This document shows positions 26,833 through 38,000 of a stretch of DNA of 64,000 nt, piece after piece. Location: assembly GCA_949987565.1 (NCBI GenBank), contig OX465114.1:1302001-1366000 (forward strand), given 5' to 3'. The first letter of the stretch is position 1; each line of letters starts with the position of its first letter. Origin of the DNA: Luidia sarsii. Taxonomy: Eukaryota; Echinodermata; Asteroidea; Paxillosida; Luidiidae. The notes beneath the pieces are model-generated. The model was given only the letters and a program-made list of their open reading frames with translations, was not told the DNA's origin and ran no database searches. The position numbers were made by a program, and so were the translations under genes.

Positions 26833-29800
26833 GTAAGTATACGCATTTCTTTCCACTCCATTCTTACCCCGGGGTTTTCAACACAATGTACGCAGAAATA
26901 CAATGTCGGCTGTGGCCGAGCTCACGACAAAATAAACACCTCTCACAAAAGCTCAGCGCGGATAGACGAAGAATGCCTTGAACTAAAGGTCTAGCGGAAA
27001 GTAATGGGTTTTTTTTTCAGGAAGTAGCTTCATACCACAGGGAAACGAAGTAATCTACCATATGCCGCACTAGGCACTATGCAGATACAACCCCACTTGA
27101 CTATAAATTGCTTATTTACTGCGTCGACAACGGGACCAGGAATAGATTTAAAAACCACTTCACGTCAGGCCCAATTTCCAATTCCAACGTGGATGTATCG
27201 TCATGCCGCTGTTTGGCAGGGACTTTGCCCGTGCCAAAGATCAAACCCACCAAAGTATCTCACCAACTTGGACAATAATTAAATTCAGCACGTTTGCATC
27301 AACCCCCCAATCCCACTGACAACAGCGCTTTCATTCTCAAGAAGTTGTGCGAATATGTTTACCGAGTTAACTGCCACAAGACCCCACACGGAGGATTTTG
27401 AAAAACGCAGTGGCTGTTGTTACGGCAGTCGTCCGTGTGGTTCCCTGACTTGATTGTATTTCGTCAGCATTGCAGGCTGGTTGAACCAGTCTATTAGCTG
27501 ATAGTCTGGTTCCAAGAGCTAAACATCCTGACAAATACTGTGAAGTCAGGGAACCACACGGACGACAGCCACTGCGTTTGAAAATATGTGTCATTTTCCA
27601 AACTCGCCCTTCGTCATCTGGAACAATAAATAATGTGAAATAAATCAACGAGGGTGTACTGTACTAAAGCCTTTTCTCACAAAAGACCAAAATCTTGGGG
27701 TTGGTCCCGGGGTTGAAATAAACTCGTTTCTCTCGAGAACTTGTCACCCCGGCGTTACCCCAGAGATTGGTATATTTCCCCGGGGCGAGTTTAACCCTGC
27801 TCAGAACCAGGGTTGAAAATGTTTAACCCCCAGGACGAGACGCTTTCCCCAGGGGTGAAACCCGCATAGATAGCTAGCTGCCAACCTAACTTAAAGCCCC
27901 TACACAACATTGGTCGAGGTCAAAGAATAGCATCCATACGTTGTCTGATCCAACATATGCATGGAATAGCACACCTGTGAAAATTTCAGCTCAATCCGCC
28001 AACTGAGTCTCGAGAAAATCGTGAAAACCGCTTCATTTGTTTCGCGAAAATGTAGCATTCAACGCCGTACTGTTCCGAATAATAGTTTAGATCTCGGTGA
28101 GACGTAAACGATTTCTTTTACTCTTTTCTCCCAAAATACAACATTTTAGGCAGAAATATTTCAGTGTGAGGTTTCTACTATAACCATCTTCAAACTGTAT
28201 AAGTTTCATGTAAATCTGTGAACATTTCTGTTTTTCGATCTTACCAATGTTGTGTAGGGGCTTTAGATGAGCAAACTACATAGGAATACATGTGTATTTC
28301 CAAGCCAAAAAATCGGAATCTGTCAACTTGTCAAAAGCTTGTAAAAATTGATACATTTTTTACCCCAAAAAGACGGAATGATTCCTCTAAACTAGGACTG
28401 GTTGGGAGCTATGAACTATGAACCCGTAGTTGGAATGACGGAGAAGGAGTGAGTTTACCCAGAGGCAAAGATACGAAGGACACCATGTTTTCTTCTACAG
28501 TCATGTTCTTACTGTTCAGAGTTCAAAGAGGAATACACAGTGCATCGCATGATAACACCGCTTTTATCACCGAGCGTAATACTGTTAACAATCCTATGCA
28601 CTGTGGGAAAATATTCACGTGCAGCTTCGAAAATGACGCATGCGCGCCACGGAACGAGCGCTCGCCAGAGGATTGAGAAACGAGCTTGCCGAAAATCGGA
28701 AAACATCGACGTCCACAGATCTCCTTCTAATTCACACAGTTTGTAGATGGTCATGATAGAATCCTCATGTTGAAATCCTACAGTCTGGAATGCTGTACCT
28801 TTCGAGAAATCTTCACTCAAACATCGACAAATAGTTTTTATCTTACGAGATAAAATAAAATAATATATTGTGTGTGATTCGTTGAATGGTGCCCTAATTA
28901 ACAAGACAATGACTGTCTCGACATACATTGTAACTCCCACGAAGTCTCCCAACGACGGGCAGAGTACAACACTACCCGAAACGTTAGTTACCGGCTCTGA
29001 TCAGAGCCACACTCCTTCTTGAAAGATGATATACATGGTGTCACCACAAACCTACTCAATACATTCCACTCACTAACATCTGACATTCCTAAACTCTTTT
29101 GCAAGAACGAAGGTTGAGGAATGATCGCTAAAGTGTCCGTGATAAGAGATCGTGAAATTGATGAAAGAAAAAATCATTATGAAATGATTCGTGTCTCTAT
29201 CGCTCGCCCCCATCCTGATAATGTTCGTCCATAACCTTTGAGAAAGATCCTGCTAGGATCGGCACATCAGGGCTTTCTGGCTTGAGATAAAATGACCCGT
29301 GTTTGTTAAGAGCGCTTTTTCATTATCTTGCAGGTTTTTTCGTTGGTGTGATTGCGTTGCGTTTGGGCGTGCGACGTGTAGCAATGACGGGCGCTTTGAT
29401 CAACGGACTGGCTACCATCCTAGGCTCCTTCTCCTACGATATTAGACATCTGTATGCCTGCAATACAATGGCAGGTCAGTATTTATACTACATGTATTAC
29501 CACAATGTCGCCATCCCACGAAAGGGTTTGTCACGAAAGGGTTTGTGTCACGAAAGGGTTTGTGTCACGATAGGGTTTGTTTCACGAAAGGGTTTGTGTC
29601 ACAGAAGGATTTGTGTCATGAATTGAGGGTTTGTTTCACGAAAGGGTTTGTGTCAGGAAAGGGTTTGATTCACGAAAGGGTTTGTGTCACGGAAGGATTT
29701 GTGTCATGAATTGAGGGTTTGTGTCAGGAAAGGGTTTGTGTCAGGAAAGGGTTTGTGTCAGGAAAGGGTTTGTGTCAGGAAAGGGTTTGTGTCACGATAG

Positions 29801-32800
29801 GGTTTGTTTCACGAAAGGGTTTGTGTCAGGAAAGGGTTTGAGTCAGGAAAGGGTTTGTGTCAGGAAAGGGTTTGTGTCACGAAAGGGTTTGTGTCAGGAA
29901 AGGGTTTGTGTCACGAAAGGGTTTGTGTCAGGAAAGGGTTTGTGTCACGAAAGGGTTTGTGTCAGGAAAAGGTTTGAGTCAGGAAAGGGTTTGTGTCAGG
30001 AAAGGGTTTGTGTCACGAAAGGGTTTGTGTCAGGAAAGGGTTTGTTTCACGAAAGGGTTTTATGTCAGGAAAGGGTTTGTGTCACGAAAGGGTTTGTGTC
30101 ACGAAAGGGTTTGTGTCAGGAAAGGGTTTGTGTCAGGAAAGGGTTTGTGTCAGGAAAGGGTTTGTGTCAGGAAAAGGTTTGTGTCAGGAAAGGGTTTGTG
30201 TTAGGAAAGGGTTTGTGTCAGGAAAGGGTTTGTGTCACGAAAGGGTTTGTGTCACGAAAGGGTTTGTGTCACGAAAGGGTTTGTGTCACGAAAGGGTTTG
30301 TGTCACGAAAGGGTTTGTGTCACGAAAGGGTTTGTGTCAGGAAAGGGTTTGTGTCAGGAAAGGGTTTGTGTCAGGAAAGGGTTTGTGTCACGAAAGGGTT
30401 TGTGTCACGAAAGGGTTTGTGTCACGAAAGGGTTTGTGTCACGAAAGGGTTTGTGTCAGGAAAGGGTTTGTGTCACGAAAGGGTTTGAGTCAGGAAAGGG
30501 TTTGTGTCACGAAAGGGTTTGAGTCAGGAAAGGGTTTGTGTCAGGAAAGGGTTTGAGTCAGGAAAGGGTTTGTGTCACGAAAGGGTTTGAATCAGGAAAG
30601 GGTTTGTGTCACGAAAGGGTTTGTGTCAGGAAAGGGTTTGTGTCAGGAAAGGGTTTGTGTCACGAAAGGGTTTGTGTCACGAAAGGGTTTATGTCAGGAA
30701 AGGGTTTGTGTCACGAAAGGGTTTGTGTCACGAAAGGATTTGTGTTCAAATTGAGAAAAGAAAATCTTCATGTTTTGGTGACGACTGCACGTTATAAAAA
30801 AAATGTTTTTATGAGGAAAGTTCAATGCTAGTTTTTTCTTCTTCTCTTTTTGAGGTAAATTGAGAAATATAACGCATTATTTTAAAGATGTCGATTATTA
30901 AAACCGTTAAACTTTGTATGAAGCTCTCATATCAAAGGTCTTTGTAATCTGAAAGGCTTTCTCTTTATTTTCACGTTTAATTAGATAAGTTTTTTTATTA
31001 TATACTCAGATGGTTTTCATTCAAAGTATAGATGACAAACTGTGTGATGATTGTTGCATCTTTCTCTCTTCAGGTATTGGGACAGTAATGGTGGTGTCTT
31101 CAGGAGCGATCATTCTGGCTCAATACTTTGACAGACGTTACGTCTTCGCTAACGGTCTCGCTGTGCTCGGTTTGAACATTGGTCAGATTATCCTGTCTCC
31201 CTTGATCCGCCTTTTCGTGGCAAGCTTCGGGTGGAAAGGTGCCATGTTTCTCATCGGTGGCGTGCAGATGAACGGACTAGTTGCGTGCGCGCTGTTCCGA
31301 CCATTCACTCTCTCAGTCAAGGAGGCCAACCCCGTCACGGCGCTGCAAAATACCGCCGAAGCTGATCGAGGGAATCCCGACGACGCGGCAAAAGTAGAGG
31401 GCGACGCCAAGGCATTGATGGACAAAGTCAGGAGTTTCGGGAAACTCTTCAGAGATCCGCAATCCCTGCTGATCCTGCTGGCTACCTGCGCCCAGTCCAT
31501 GTGCCTCATGATGAATCTCGCCCACCTGCCATCCAGAGGCAAGCAAGCCGGTCTCTCCGATACGGACAGCGCCCTCTTAGTCCTAGTCTTCGGGGTCGCC
31601 TCCTCCGTTACTCGGCTCCTGCACGGCTGGTTCGTGGACAACAACTACGTCGATCCCTTCAAGCTACAGCTCGCCGTCCTCTTCGGCATAAGCCTGACGT
31701 CATCGCTGAACCCGGTCGGGGACAGCCACGCCTTCCTGACGTCATACGCCGTGTGCTTCGGCGCTTTCCTAGGCGTGGGTGTGCCACTTATGATTGCCAA
31801 CATGAAAAGTGTGGTCAGCACCTGCGACGTACCGGCTGCACTTAGTATGATGTGGGCAATGTTTTATCTCTTCGGTGGCATCGGAATAATCACCTCAGGT
31901 ATCAACTTGTTCCCATCAAAATCATCTATAAACTATTGAGGGTAAACCCTCATTAGATTACATTCTCCCCGACGAAAAAGCATCATGTTATATCTATGAT
32001 GCAACGTGGTACCCACCGCTCGAATCCGCCACACGACCTCGACCAGCTCGGTGGTCAAGTGGTTAAAACGTCACTAGAAAGCAGGAGTCGCGGGTTTGAA
32101 TACCACCCGAGATGAGATCAAAGGGAAGGGCAAGCAGTAGGGAAGGGATCAAAGGAGGAAAGCTGGTAGACAGACCAGGGTGAGATCAAAGGGAAGGGCA
32201 AGCAGTAGGGAAGGGATCAAAGGAGGAAAGCTGGCAGACAGACCAGGGAGAGATCAAAGGGAAGGGCAAGCAGTAGGGAAGGGATCAAAGGAGGAAAGCT
32301 GGTAGACAGACCAGGGTGAGATCAAAGGGAAGGGCAAGCAGTAGGGAAGGGATCAAAGGAGGAAAGCTGGTAGACAGACCAGGGTTAGATCAAAGGGAAG
32401 GGCAAGCAGTAGGGAAGGGATCAAAGGAGGAAAGCTGGTAGACAGACCAGGGTGAGATCAAAGGGAAGGGCAAGCAGTAGGGAAGGGATCAAAGGAGGAA
32501 AGCTGGTAGACAGACCAAGGTGAGATCAAAAGGAAGGGCAAGCAGTAGGGAAGGGATCAAAGGAGGAAAGCTGGTAGACAGACCAGGGTGAGATCAAAGG
32601 GAAGGGCAAGCAGTAGGGAAGGGATCAAAGGAGGAAAGCTGGCAGACAGACCAGGGAGAGATCAAAGGGAAGGGCAAGCAGTAGGGAAGGGATCAAAGGA
32701 GGAAAGCTAGTAGACAGACCAGGGTGAGATCAAAGGGAAGGGCAAGCAGTAGGGAAGGGATCAAAGGAGGAAAGCTGGTAGACAGACCAGGGTGAGATCA

Positions 32801-33567
32801 AAGGGAAGGGCAAGCAGTAGGGAAGGGATCAAAGGAGGAAAGCTGGCAGACAGACCAGGGAGAGATCAAAGGGAAGGGCAAGCAGTAGGGAAGGGATCAA
32901 AGGAGGAAAGCTGGTAGACAGACCAGGGTTAGATCAAAGGGAAGGGCAAGCAGTAGGTGAGGGATCAAAGGAGGAAAGCTGGTAGACAGACCAGGGTGAG
33001 ATCAAAGGGAAGGGCAAGCAGTAGGGAAGGGATCAAAGGAGGAAAGCTGGTAGACAGACCAGGGTGAGATCAAAGGGAAGGGCAAGCAGTAGGGAAGGGA
33101 TCAAAGGAGGAAAGCTGGTAGACAGACCAGGGTGAGATCAAAGGGAAGGGCAAGCAGTAGGGAAGGGATCAAAGGAGGAAAGCTGGTAGACACACCAGGG
33201 TGAGATCATAGCACCACACCATTCAAATGCCCAGTACACCCATACCCATATTAGAGTGATTAAAGAGGAATTATGTAAATTTCTTGGAAAGTTCGAACAT
33301 CTGTTCTGACAAATGCATTGCAAAATATCCAATTAAATAATGCCTGCATTATTCATGGTGTGAGACTGAGGTCCTTTGCTTCACAGATCACACAAGGTTT
33401 TACTGCATATTAATTATGTTGTTGTTGCAGGAAAGATTTTTGACGCTACTGGGGATTACACTGCATCCTTCCTAACGGCTGCCGGGGTGGCAATGGTCGG
33501 GTGCCTGCTCTTTGCTATCGTCGCCATCAAGAAGATAAGACGGGAAACTAGGCATGAGAAGCTTTAA
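26643..33567 (+). CDS. SLC16/monocarboxylate-transporter-like MFS protein, four exons
   Basis: Exons 26643-26832, 29334-29474, 31074-31898 and 33431-33567 join in phase into 430 residues plus TAA. The product is a 12-helix major-facilitator protein of the SLC16 family, expected in the plasma membrane. It has the TM1 signature as DSGWAW (family form [DE]G[GS][WF][GA]W) at residues 6-11, and the TM4-5 signature as QYFDRRYVFANGLAVLG in exon 3 (family YFxKRRxLAxGLAxAG). A charged cytosolic loop (about residues 190-225) separates the two helix bundles. In TM8 the Arg of VTRLLHGW is present, but the Asp four residues before it, used for proton coupling in MCT1, is Ser. That leaves lactate transport doubtful, and the substrate is unknown. 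The gene lies head-to-head with TRAPPC10 and tail-to-tail with WDCP. Confidence 0.93.
27365..27660. mobile_element. Degraded ttaaccatttcgc-family element holding a nested MITE
   Basis: Left and right parts share wording (gtgaaataaatcaacg, cattttc) with 14093-14787. They are separated by the cgcagtggctg MITE at 27406-27576, flanked by TTTGAAAAA and TTTGAAAAT. Confidence 0.7.
27406..27576. mobile_element. Third copy of the cgcagtggctg MITE
   Basis: 171 bp; inverted relative to the 21411 copy in its middle part. Target duplication of 9 bp with one mismatch. Intron 1 of the SLC16-like gene. Confidence 0.85.
27895..28262. mobile_element. TTAA-flanked MITE copy
   Basis: TTAA on the left (27891-27894), TTAG on the right (28263-28266, one substitution). 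TIRs as at 16832 without the internal duplication. Intron 1 of the SLC16-like gene. Confidence 0.85.
28950..29060 (+). repeat. Histone-stem-loop cassette repeat, plus orientation
   Basis: Reads aacgacgggcagagtac, a GAAACGTTAG core and then the hairpin ggctctgatcagagcc at 28993-29008, followed by cacactccttcttgaaag and tggtgtcaccacaaac. Confidence 0.85.
29334..29474 (+). CDS. SLC16-like exon 2
   Basis: Residues 64-111. Acceptor cttgcag, donor gtcagt. Encodes the rest of TM2, the LRLGVRRVAMTGA turn and TM3, ending IRHLYACNTMAG. Confidence 0.92.
29517..30747 (+). repeat. 17-bp satellite, about 72 units, SLC16-like intron 2
   Basis: Unit gggtttgtgtcaSgaaa, where S alternates between G and C in irregular blocks. 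Because 17 is not a multiple of three and the unit lacks stops in every frame, long spurious open frames arise in all three plus-strand frames. Confidence 0.95.
30750..31073 (+). other. Intron 2 remainder, nothing recognised
   Basis: A+T-rich intron sequence between the 17-bp satellite and exon 3. Confidence 0.6.
31074..31898 (+). CDS. SLC16-like exon 3
   Basis: Residues 111-386 (825 bp). Acceptor cttcag, donor gtatca. Holds TM4-TM11, the YFDRR signature, the central loop and the VTRLLHGWF segment. Codon use is more G+C-rich than the surrounding intron DNA, as expected for coding sequence. Confidence 0.95.
31937..32112 (+). repeat. tRNA-Ser-like SINE fragments
   Basis: A tail fragment (gggtaaaccctcattagatt) precedes a head fragment, gacctcgaccagctcggtgg at about 32035, running to the box B region near 32088. 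Confidence 0.78.
32113..33205 (+). repeat. 68-bp purine-rich minisatellite, about 16 units, SLC16-like intron 3
   Basis: Unit gatcaaagggaagggcaagc ... gctggtagacagaccagg, about 75-80% purine on the plus strand and nearly homogeneous. It begins immediately after the box B end of a SINE fragment. Confidence 0.94.
33431..33567 (+). CDS. SLC16-like exon 4 (last)
   Basis: Residues 386-430 and TAA. Acceptor gttgcag. Encodes GKIFDATGDYTASF (the family GxIxDxTGxY pattern), the last helix and a basic tail KKIRRETRHEKL. Confidence 0.93.
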
Positions 33568-33765
33568 GCTCCAAGACCAACTCATGAAGTCGAGACCAAA
33601 GCAAGTTATTACAGCAACCGTACATGCCTTCAAAGAATATATCGATATAAAGTAAAAGGAATACAATTTATTTTAAAGTCTTTCAAGAGATTTGAATAAT
33701 CTTATTTTAGTAAGCAAAACACATAATGTTCATTGAGGGTAACAGAGAAAGTAGATTTTTAAGGT

Positions 33766-33771
33766 AATAAA
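33766..33771 (+). terminator. Polyadenylation signal candidate of SLC16-like gene
   Basis: AATAAA about 200 bp after the stop codon, followed by T-rich sequence. Confidence 0.5.
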
Positions 33772-33789
33772 AATATTTTGATGTTATAA

Positions 33790-34140
33790 AAAAAGGTAAT
33801 ATATCAGGCATTTGGCAAAGCACTGAGCATTCAATGCTTATTACGTCCATTACATTCTCCTTGATGCAAACATCATTTTTACGCGGTACCTGCCGCTATA
33901 CATTATTTGAATCCAACACACAACCTCGACCAGCTCGGTGGTCAAGAGGTTAGGACGTCTGCACTAGAAAGCAGGAGTCACGGGTTCAAATCCCGTCCAA
34001 GCTACCTGAAATGGTTTTCATCAGGCATCGGGCAAAGCACTGAGCACTCAGTGCTTATCACGTCAAGCAGGGCAAACCCTCATTGAATTACATACTCCTT
34101 GACGCAAACATCATGATATATCGATGATAAGAAACAGGTT
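33790..34140 (+). repeat. tRNA-Ser-like SINE, near-complete copy
   Basis: Head acctcgaccagctcggtggt at 33923, anticodon-loop ctagaaa, box B cgggttcaaatcc at about 33982, then the tail tcaggcatcgggcaaagcac through cctcattgaattaca. An upstream tail fragment starts at 33805. It lies between the convergent SLC16-like and WDCP genes. Confidence 0.85.
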
Positions 34141-34239
34141 GCACTGTTTACGTAGTCTCAGGATGTGCACAAAAACCACATGGTGTTGTGCCTCTTCATA
34201 CCTCAATCCATTGAACATTTTTATATGTCCTGACAATTT

Positions 34240-34310
34240 TAAAATTGAGTGGGCCTGACGTTTCGATCCTAGCAGGACCTTTCTCAAAGGCAGAGTCAAA
34301 GGCAAACTCC
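34240..34310. repeat. Foldback F1 fragment
   Basis: Motif cctgacgtttcgatcctagc with the tctcaaaggc end only. Confidence 0.75.
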
Positions 34311-34489
34311 TGACAATTTGTTTATTTTGATACTTCTTGCACGTTTCTTGTATCGTACATAAGTCCAGACTTCTATCAGGTGCGAGTAATAAGCTGGGCT
34401 GTAGACCATACAAAGCTGATCTTAAGCTCAAATCTATGGAATTGTACAATTGGCAATTTCTCATCCATTCAATTTCACTCAAACAAATA

Positions 34490-34925
34490 AAAACTGATTG
34501 GAAATCTTTGACTGGACAGGGATTTGAACCCGAGACCTCTGGTTTTGCATACTGGCGCTCTCACCAACTGAGCTATTCAGCCCTTAGATGGTGGGCTTCC
34601 CTAATAGTCAACTAGTCTTTGGCACACCAGTGTTCTTACCATCTGCGCTATCCAGCCCTTATATGGTGGCCTTCCCTAATAGTCAACTAGTCTTTGGCAC
34701 ACCAGTGCTCTTACCATCTGAGCTATCCAGCCCTTAGATGGTGGCCTTCCCTAATAGTCAACTAGTCTTTGGCACACCAGTGCTCTTACCATCTGAGCTA
34801 TCCAGTCCTTAGATGGTGGCCTTCCCTAATAGTCAACTAGTCTTTGCCAGGGTGGGGGCGACAGTCAGAAGCAATTCAACCATTAACTGCCATATATCTC
34901 CAGGGATCACACCCCTCAAATCAAT
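34490..34925 (-). repeat. tRNA-like SINE with four to five head modules
   Basis: Box B complement gatttgaacccgagacctct at 34520, modules to about 34840, then the 5' body (ctccagggatcacaccc). Confidence 0.88.
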
Positions 34926-34994
34926 AATTAGGAGTTTAACCAAACAAAATTTTAAGTCATGTTTGTTTCACTGCTTTTCTGTTTTTACCTGAGG

Positions 34995-35067
34995 TTAATC
35001 TTTGGTGTCGAGCGATTCTCTGTCTTTGGATGTTGGGCACCTTGGCAATTCCTCTATTATAGTTGGT
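34995..35067 (-). CDS. WDCP: WDCP exon 13, last readable exon
   Basis: Residues 561-584 then TAA at 34997-34995. Acceptor ttttcag. Encodes IIEELPRCPTSKDRESLDTK. A good donor (cag|gtaaaa) lies a few bases beyond the stop, so a one-base difference would let the frame continue into a further exon, but no coiled-coil exon is visible between here and 33.7 kb. Confidence 0.65.
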
Positions 35068-38000
35068 CTGAAAACAAACCAAATACATAAATATGAAAAT
35101 GGAAATTTGGTGACATGAAACATAAGGGCTGTTCTCACTATGAAAATAATCGCGATTTGAATCGCGATTCAAAAGCCTTTTTTTTATCGTGTCCACACAG
35201 GCCAAAAAATTACGTCGCCAAAAATCGCAAGCCGATTGTGGTTAGCAGTTGTGGTCAAATGGTGGGCGTGTCCTTGAGGGTGGCCCACGCAGGGAGACAT
35301 ATAAACAAGCACGGCACTTCCTGTCAATCAGAGCTTGAGTGGTGCATTGTGGGATTAAACAAAAACGCTGCGATTCATAAAAGCATTCCTTACACGCAGC
35401 ATTGCAAATAAATGCGATTATTTTAAAAAAGTGGAGTCCGAAACACGATTGAAATCCAACAAATAATCGCGTTTTTTGTGTCCACACATGGAGTTTGAAT
35501 CGCGATTCAAATCGCGATCCAAATAATCGCGTTTATTTGGTGTAGTGGAAACGGCCTTTTTGTTGACATTTTGTTGATAAATGTTTAAGATTGCACCCTT
35601 GCAAACAGCCTCTGTAATACTCACCTTAATGACGTAGTATTAGACAGACGTCCACCACTGGGAAGGGTCAAAGGGTAAGGGTCATTGTCACTTCCGTTGG
35701 TGCACTTTTTCTTCTCTCCAATGATGCCTGCAGATTTAGCTGAAATAATTGACAGTGCTTCAATTATTTCAACACTGAGTGAAGACTAAATTGTATTGGA
35801 CAACTAATTATCTATCTGAATAAAATCTATCTGTATTAAACAAAAATGAATATTTATGATGTAACTGAAAAGCTGGGTGTTGTGGTATAGATATAGAATT
35901 CTTATTATGATTTTGGGGTAATATGGCTTTTTGTTTATTGTTTACATCTGACACTCACCTAGAAGTTGGACTATTCTTAATTTGAGCTGATATTCAGATT
36001 TACTGGATGAAGGTAGAAATGCCGTGTTGAGGGCGTTACTTGTATCTCCAGTTAGCAGCAGGAGATTGCTAGTGCAGGGTAATGTACAAAGACCAAGACA
36101 TCTTTCCGACTCTGATAAGTTTAAGTCCTGTGGAATAAAATGAGTAACATGGATGAAACAATAATAAAGGGAAAAAAAATTAATAATAATAAACAATAAT
36201 AAAGGAAAAACTGGCTTTTAAATTTTTTGGAAAAATTGAAAAATTGGCAAAGAAAACTTTGACTGAACCAGGACTTGAACCCAAGACCTCTGGATTAACG
36301 TGCCAGTGCTCTTCCATCTGAGCTATCCAGCGCTTAGATGGTGGCCTTCCATAACAGTCAACTCAGCAATTCAACCATTAACTGCCATTTATCTGTTTTT
36401 GGTGCAAAATTTAAAAAGCTAGACAACTGATTTGAAGGTTTGCATGGTGGGTACCAGTCAGTCTCCTGGCAATGGGCAGGGCTGCAAGAAATGCTGTGTT
36501 ACCGGCTCTTTTCAGAGCCACACTCTGTCACAAAGAGGAGTGTTACATGGTGTCACCGCAAACCTTCCACTTGATCTCCGAGCTGATGTAGCAAGGTTGA
36601 CAAAAATTGGTTGTTTGCATCTGAATGAAAGCGGGGGTGTGATCCCTGGAGATATACGGCAGTTAATGGTTGAATTGCTTCTGACTGGTACCCCCACTCC
36701 AGCAAAGACTAGTTGACTATTAGGGAAGACCACCATCTAAGGGCTGGATAGCTCAGATGGTAAGAGCACTGGTGTGCCAAAGACTAGTTGACTATTACGG
36801 AAAGCCACCATCTAAGGGCTGGATAGCTCAGATGGTAAGAGCGCTGGTACGCAAAGCCAGAGGTCACAGGTTCAAGTCCTGGTCCAGTCAAAGTTTTCTT
36901 TGCCATTTTTCAAAATAGACGAAAAACAATGAAAGAAGTTTCAAAATGGTATTTGTGGTAAATGACAGGGTAACGCATTATGCAAAGACAGATTTAGTAA
37001 CTGATTTTATTCAACACTAAATATTACTCAGACAAAGTGAACTAAAGGTCTCAAATTTGTTATTGCTTGACAATAAACTTTAAAAATGGCTATAAATTAT
37101 TGAGCAGGGTATAGATGTCTGGGTTGTTTGGATTAAAGAATTAATTTTTCATTCTGCAAACAAACCTCATAGAAAACTCAATTTATATAAACTATAAAAT
37201 GGAGTTGGATTTGCAAAATTTGTGGAAATATAGTGGAAAAGGATTATGATTTAAATTGCCAATGACAACGAATAAATGACTATAAAATGATTGACATTTC
37301 AAGGGCACACACAAGATGTAAATTACTTTGTAAGAAAAAGGTAATTTGATTTGTAAATTCCAATTCAAATTCCGTTGAATTTGAATAAAAATAGATAAGC
37401 AGTTGGCAATCTACCAGCATACAATGAAAGGTTGATTCTGAATAAACCTTGGCTAGAGAAGTCTAAGCTATTTAAATCAATCATAATTTTGAAAGATGGC
37501 AAAAGAAAACTTTGACTGGACCAGACGTTGAACCCGTGACCTCTGGCTTTGCGTACCAGCGCTTTTACCATCTGAGCTATCCAGCCCTTAGATGGCGGCC
37601 TTCCCTAATAGTCAACTAGTCTTTGGCACACCAGCGCTCTTACCATCTGAGCTATCCAGCCCTTAGATGGTGGCCTTCCCTAATAGTCAACTAGTCTTTG
37701 GCACACCAGCGCTCTTACCATCTGAGCTATCCAGCCCTTAGATGGTGGCCTTCCCTAATAGTCAACTAGTCTTTGGCACACCAGCGCTCTTATCATCTGA
37801 GCTATACAGCCCTTAGATGGTGGCCTTCCCTAATAGTCAACTAGTCTTTGGCACACCAGTGCTCTTACCATCTGAGCTATCCAGCCCTTAGATGGTGGCC
37901 TTCCCTAATAGTCAACTAGTCTTTGGCACACCAGCGCTCTTACCATCTGAGCTATCCAGCCCTTAGATGGTGGCCTTCCCTAATAGTCAACTAGTCTTTG

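Noticed and set aside
26643..26981. 112-codon unspliced reading of SLC16-like exon 1
   Set aside because: Sequence after residue 63 is nonsense; a clear gtaagt donor at 26833 and an in-phase exon 2 explain the gene.
28450..28680. 75-codon open frame on the plus strand in SLC16-like intron 1
   Set aside because: Overlaps a diverged MITE half and lacks any conserved feature.
29721..30488. 255-codon repetitive open frame (KGLCQERVCVRKGFV-type repeats)
   Set aside because: It is the translation of the 17-bp satellite, open in all three frames, inside an intron of the SLC16-like gene; no start or splice support.
29517..33205. Repeat arrays that superficially resemble CRISPR arrays
   Set aside because: No unique spacers, no cas genes and a eukaryotic intron setting; these are minisatellites.
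34320..34400. Possible extra C-terminal WDCP exon (SLLLAPDRSLDLCTIQET)
   Set aside because: A short resemblance to human LLCDGKLRLSTVQQT, but no connecting exon, a doubtful phase, and it runs into an F1 fragment; probably chance.
36817..36889. Functional tRNA gene
   Set aside because: The cloverleaf folds, but position 33 is C, many near-identical copies exist and all are embedded in a SINE body.
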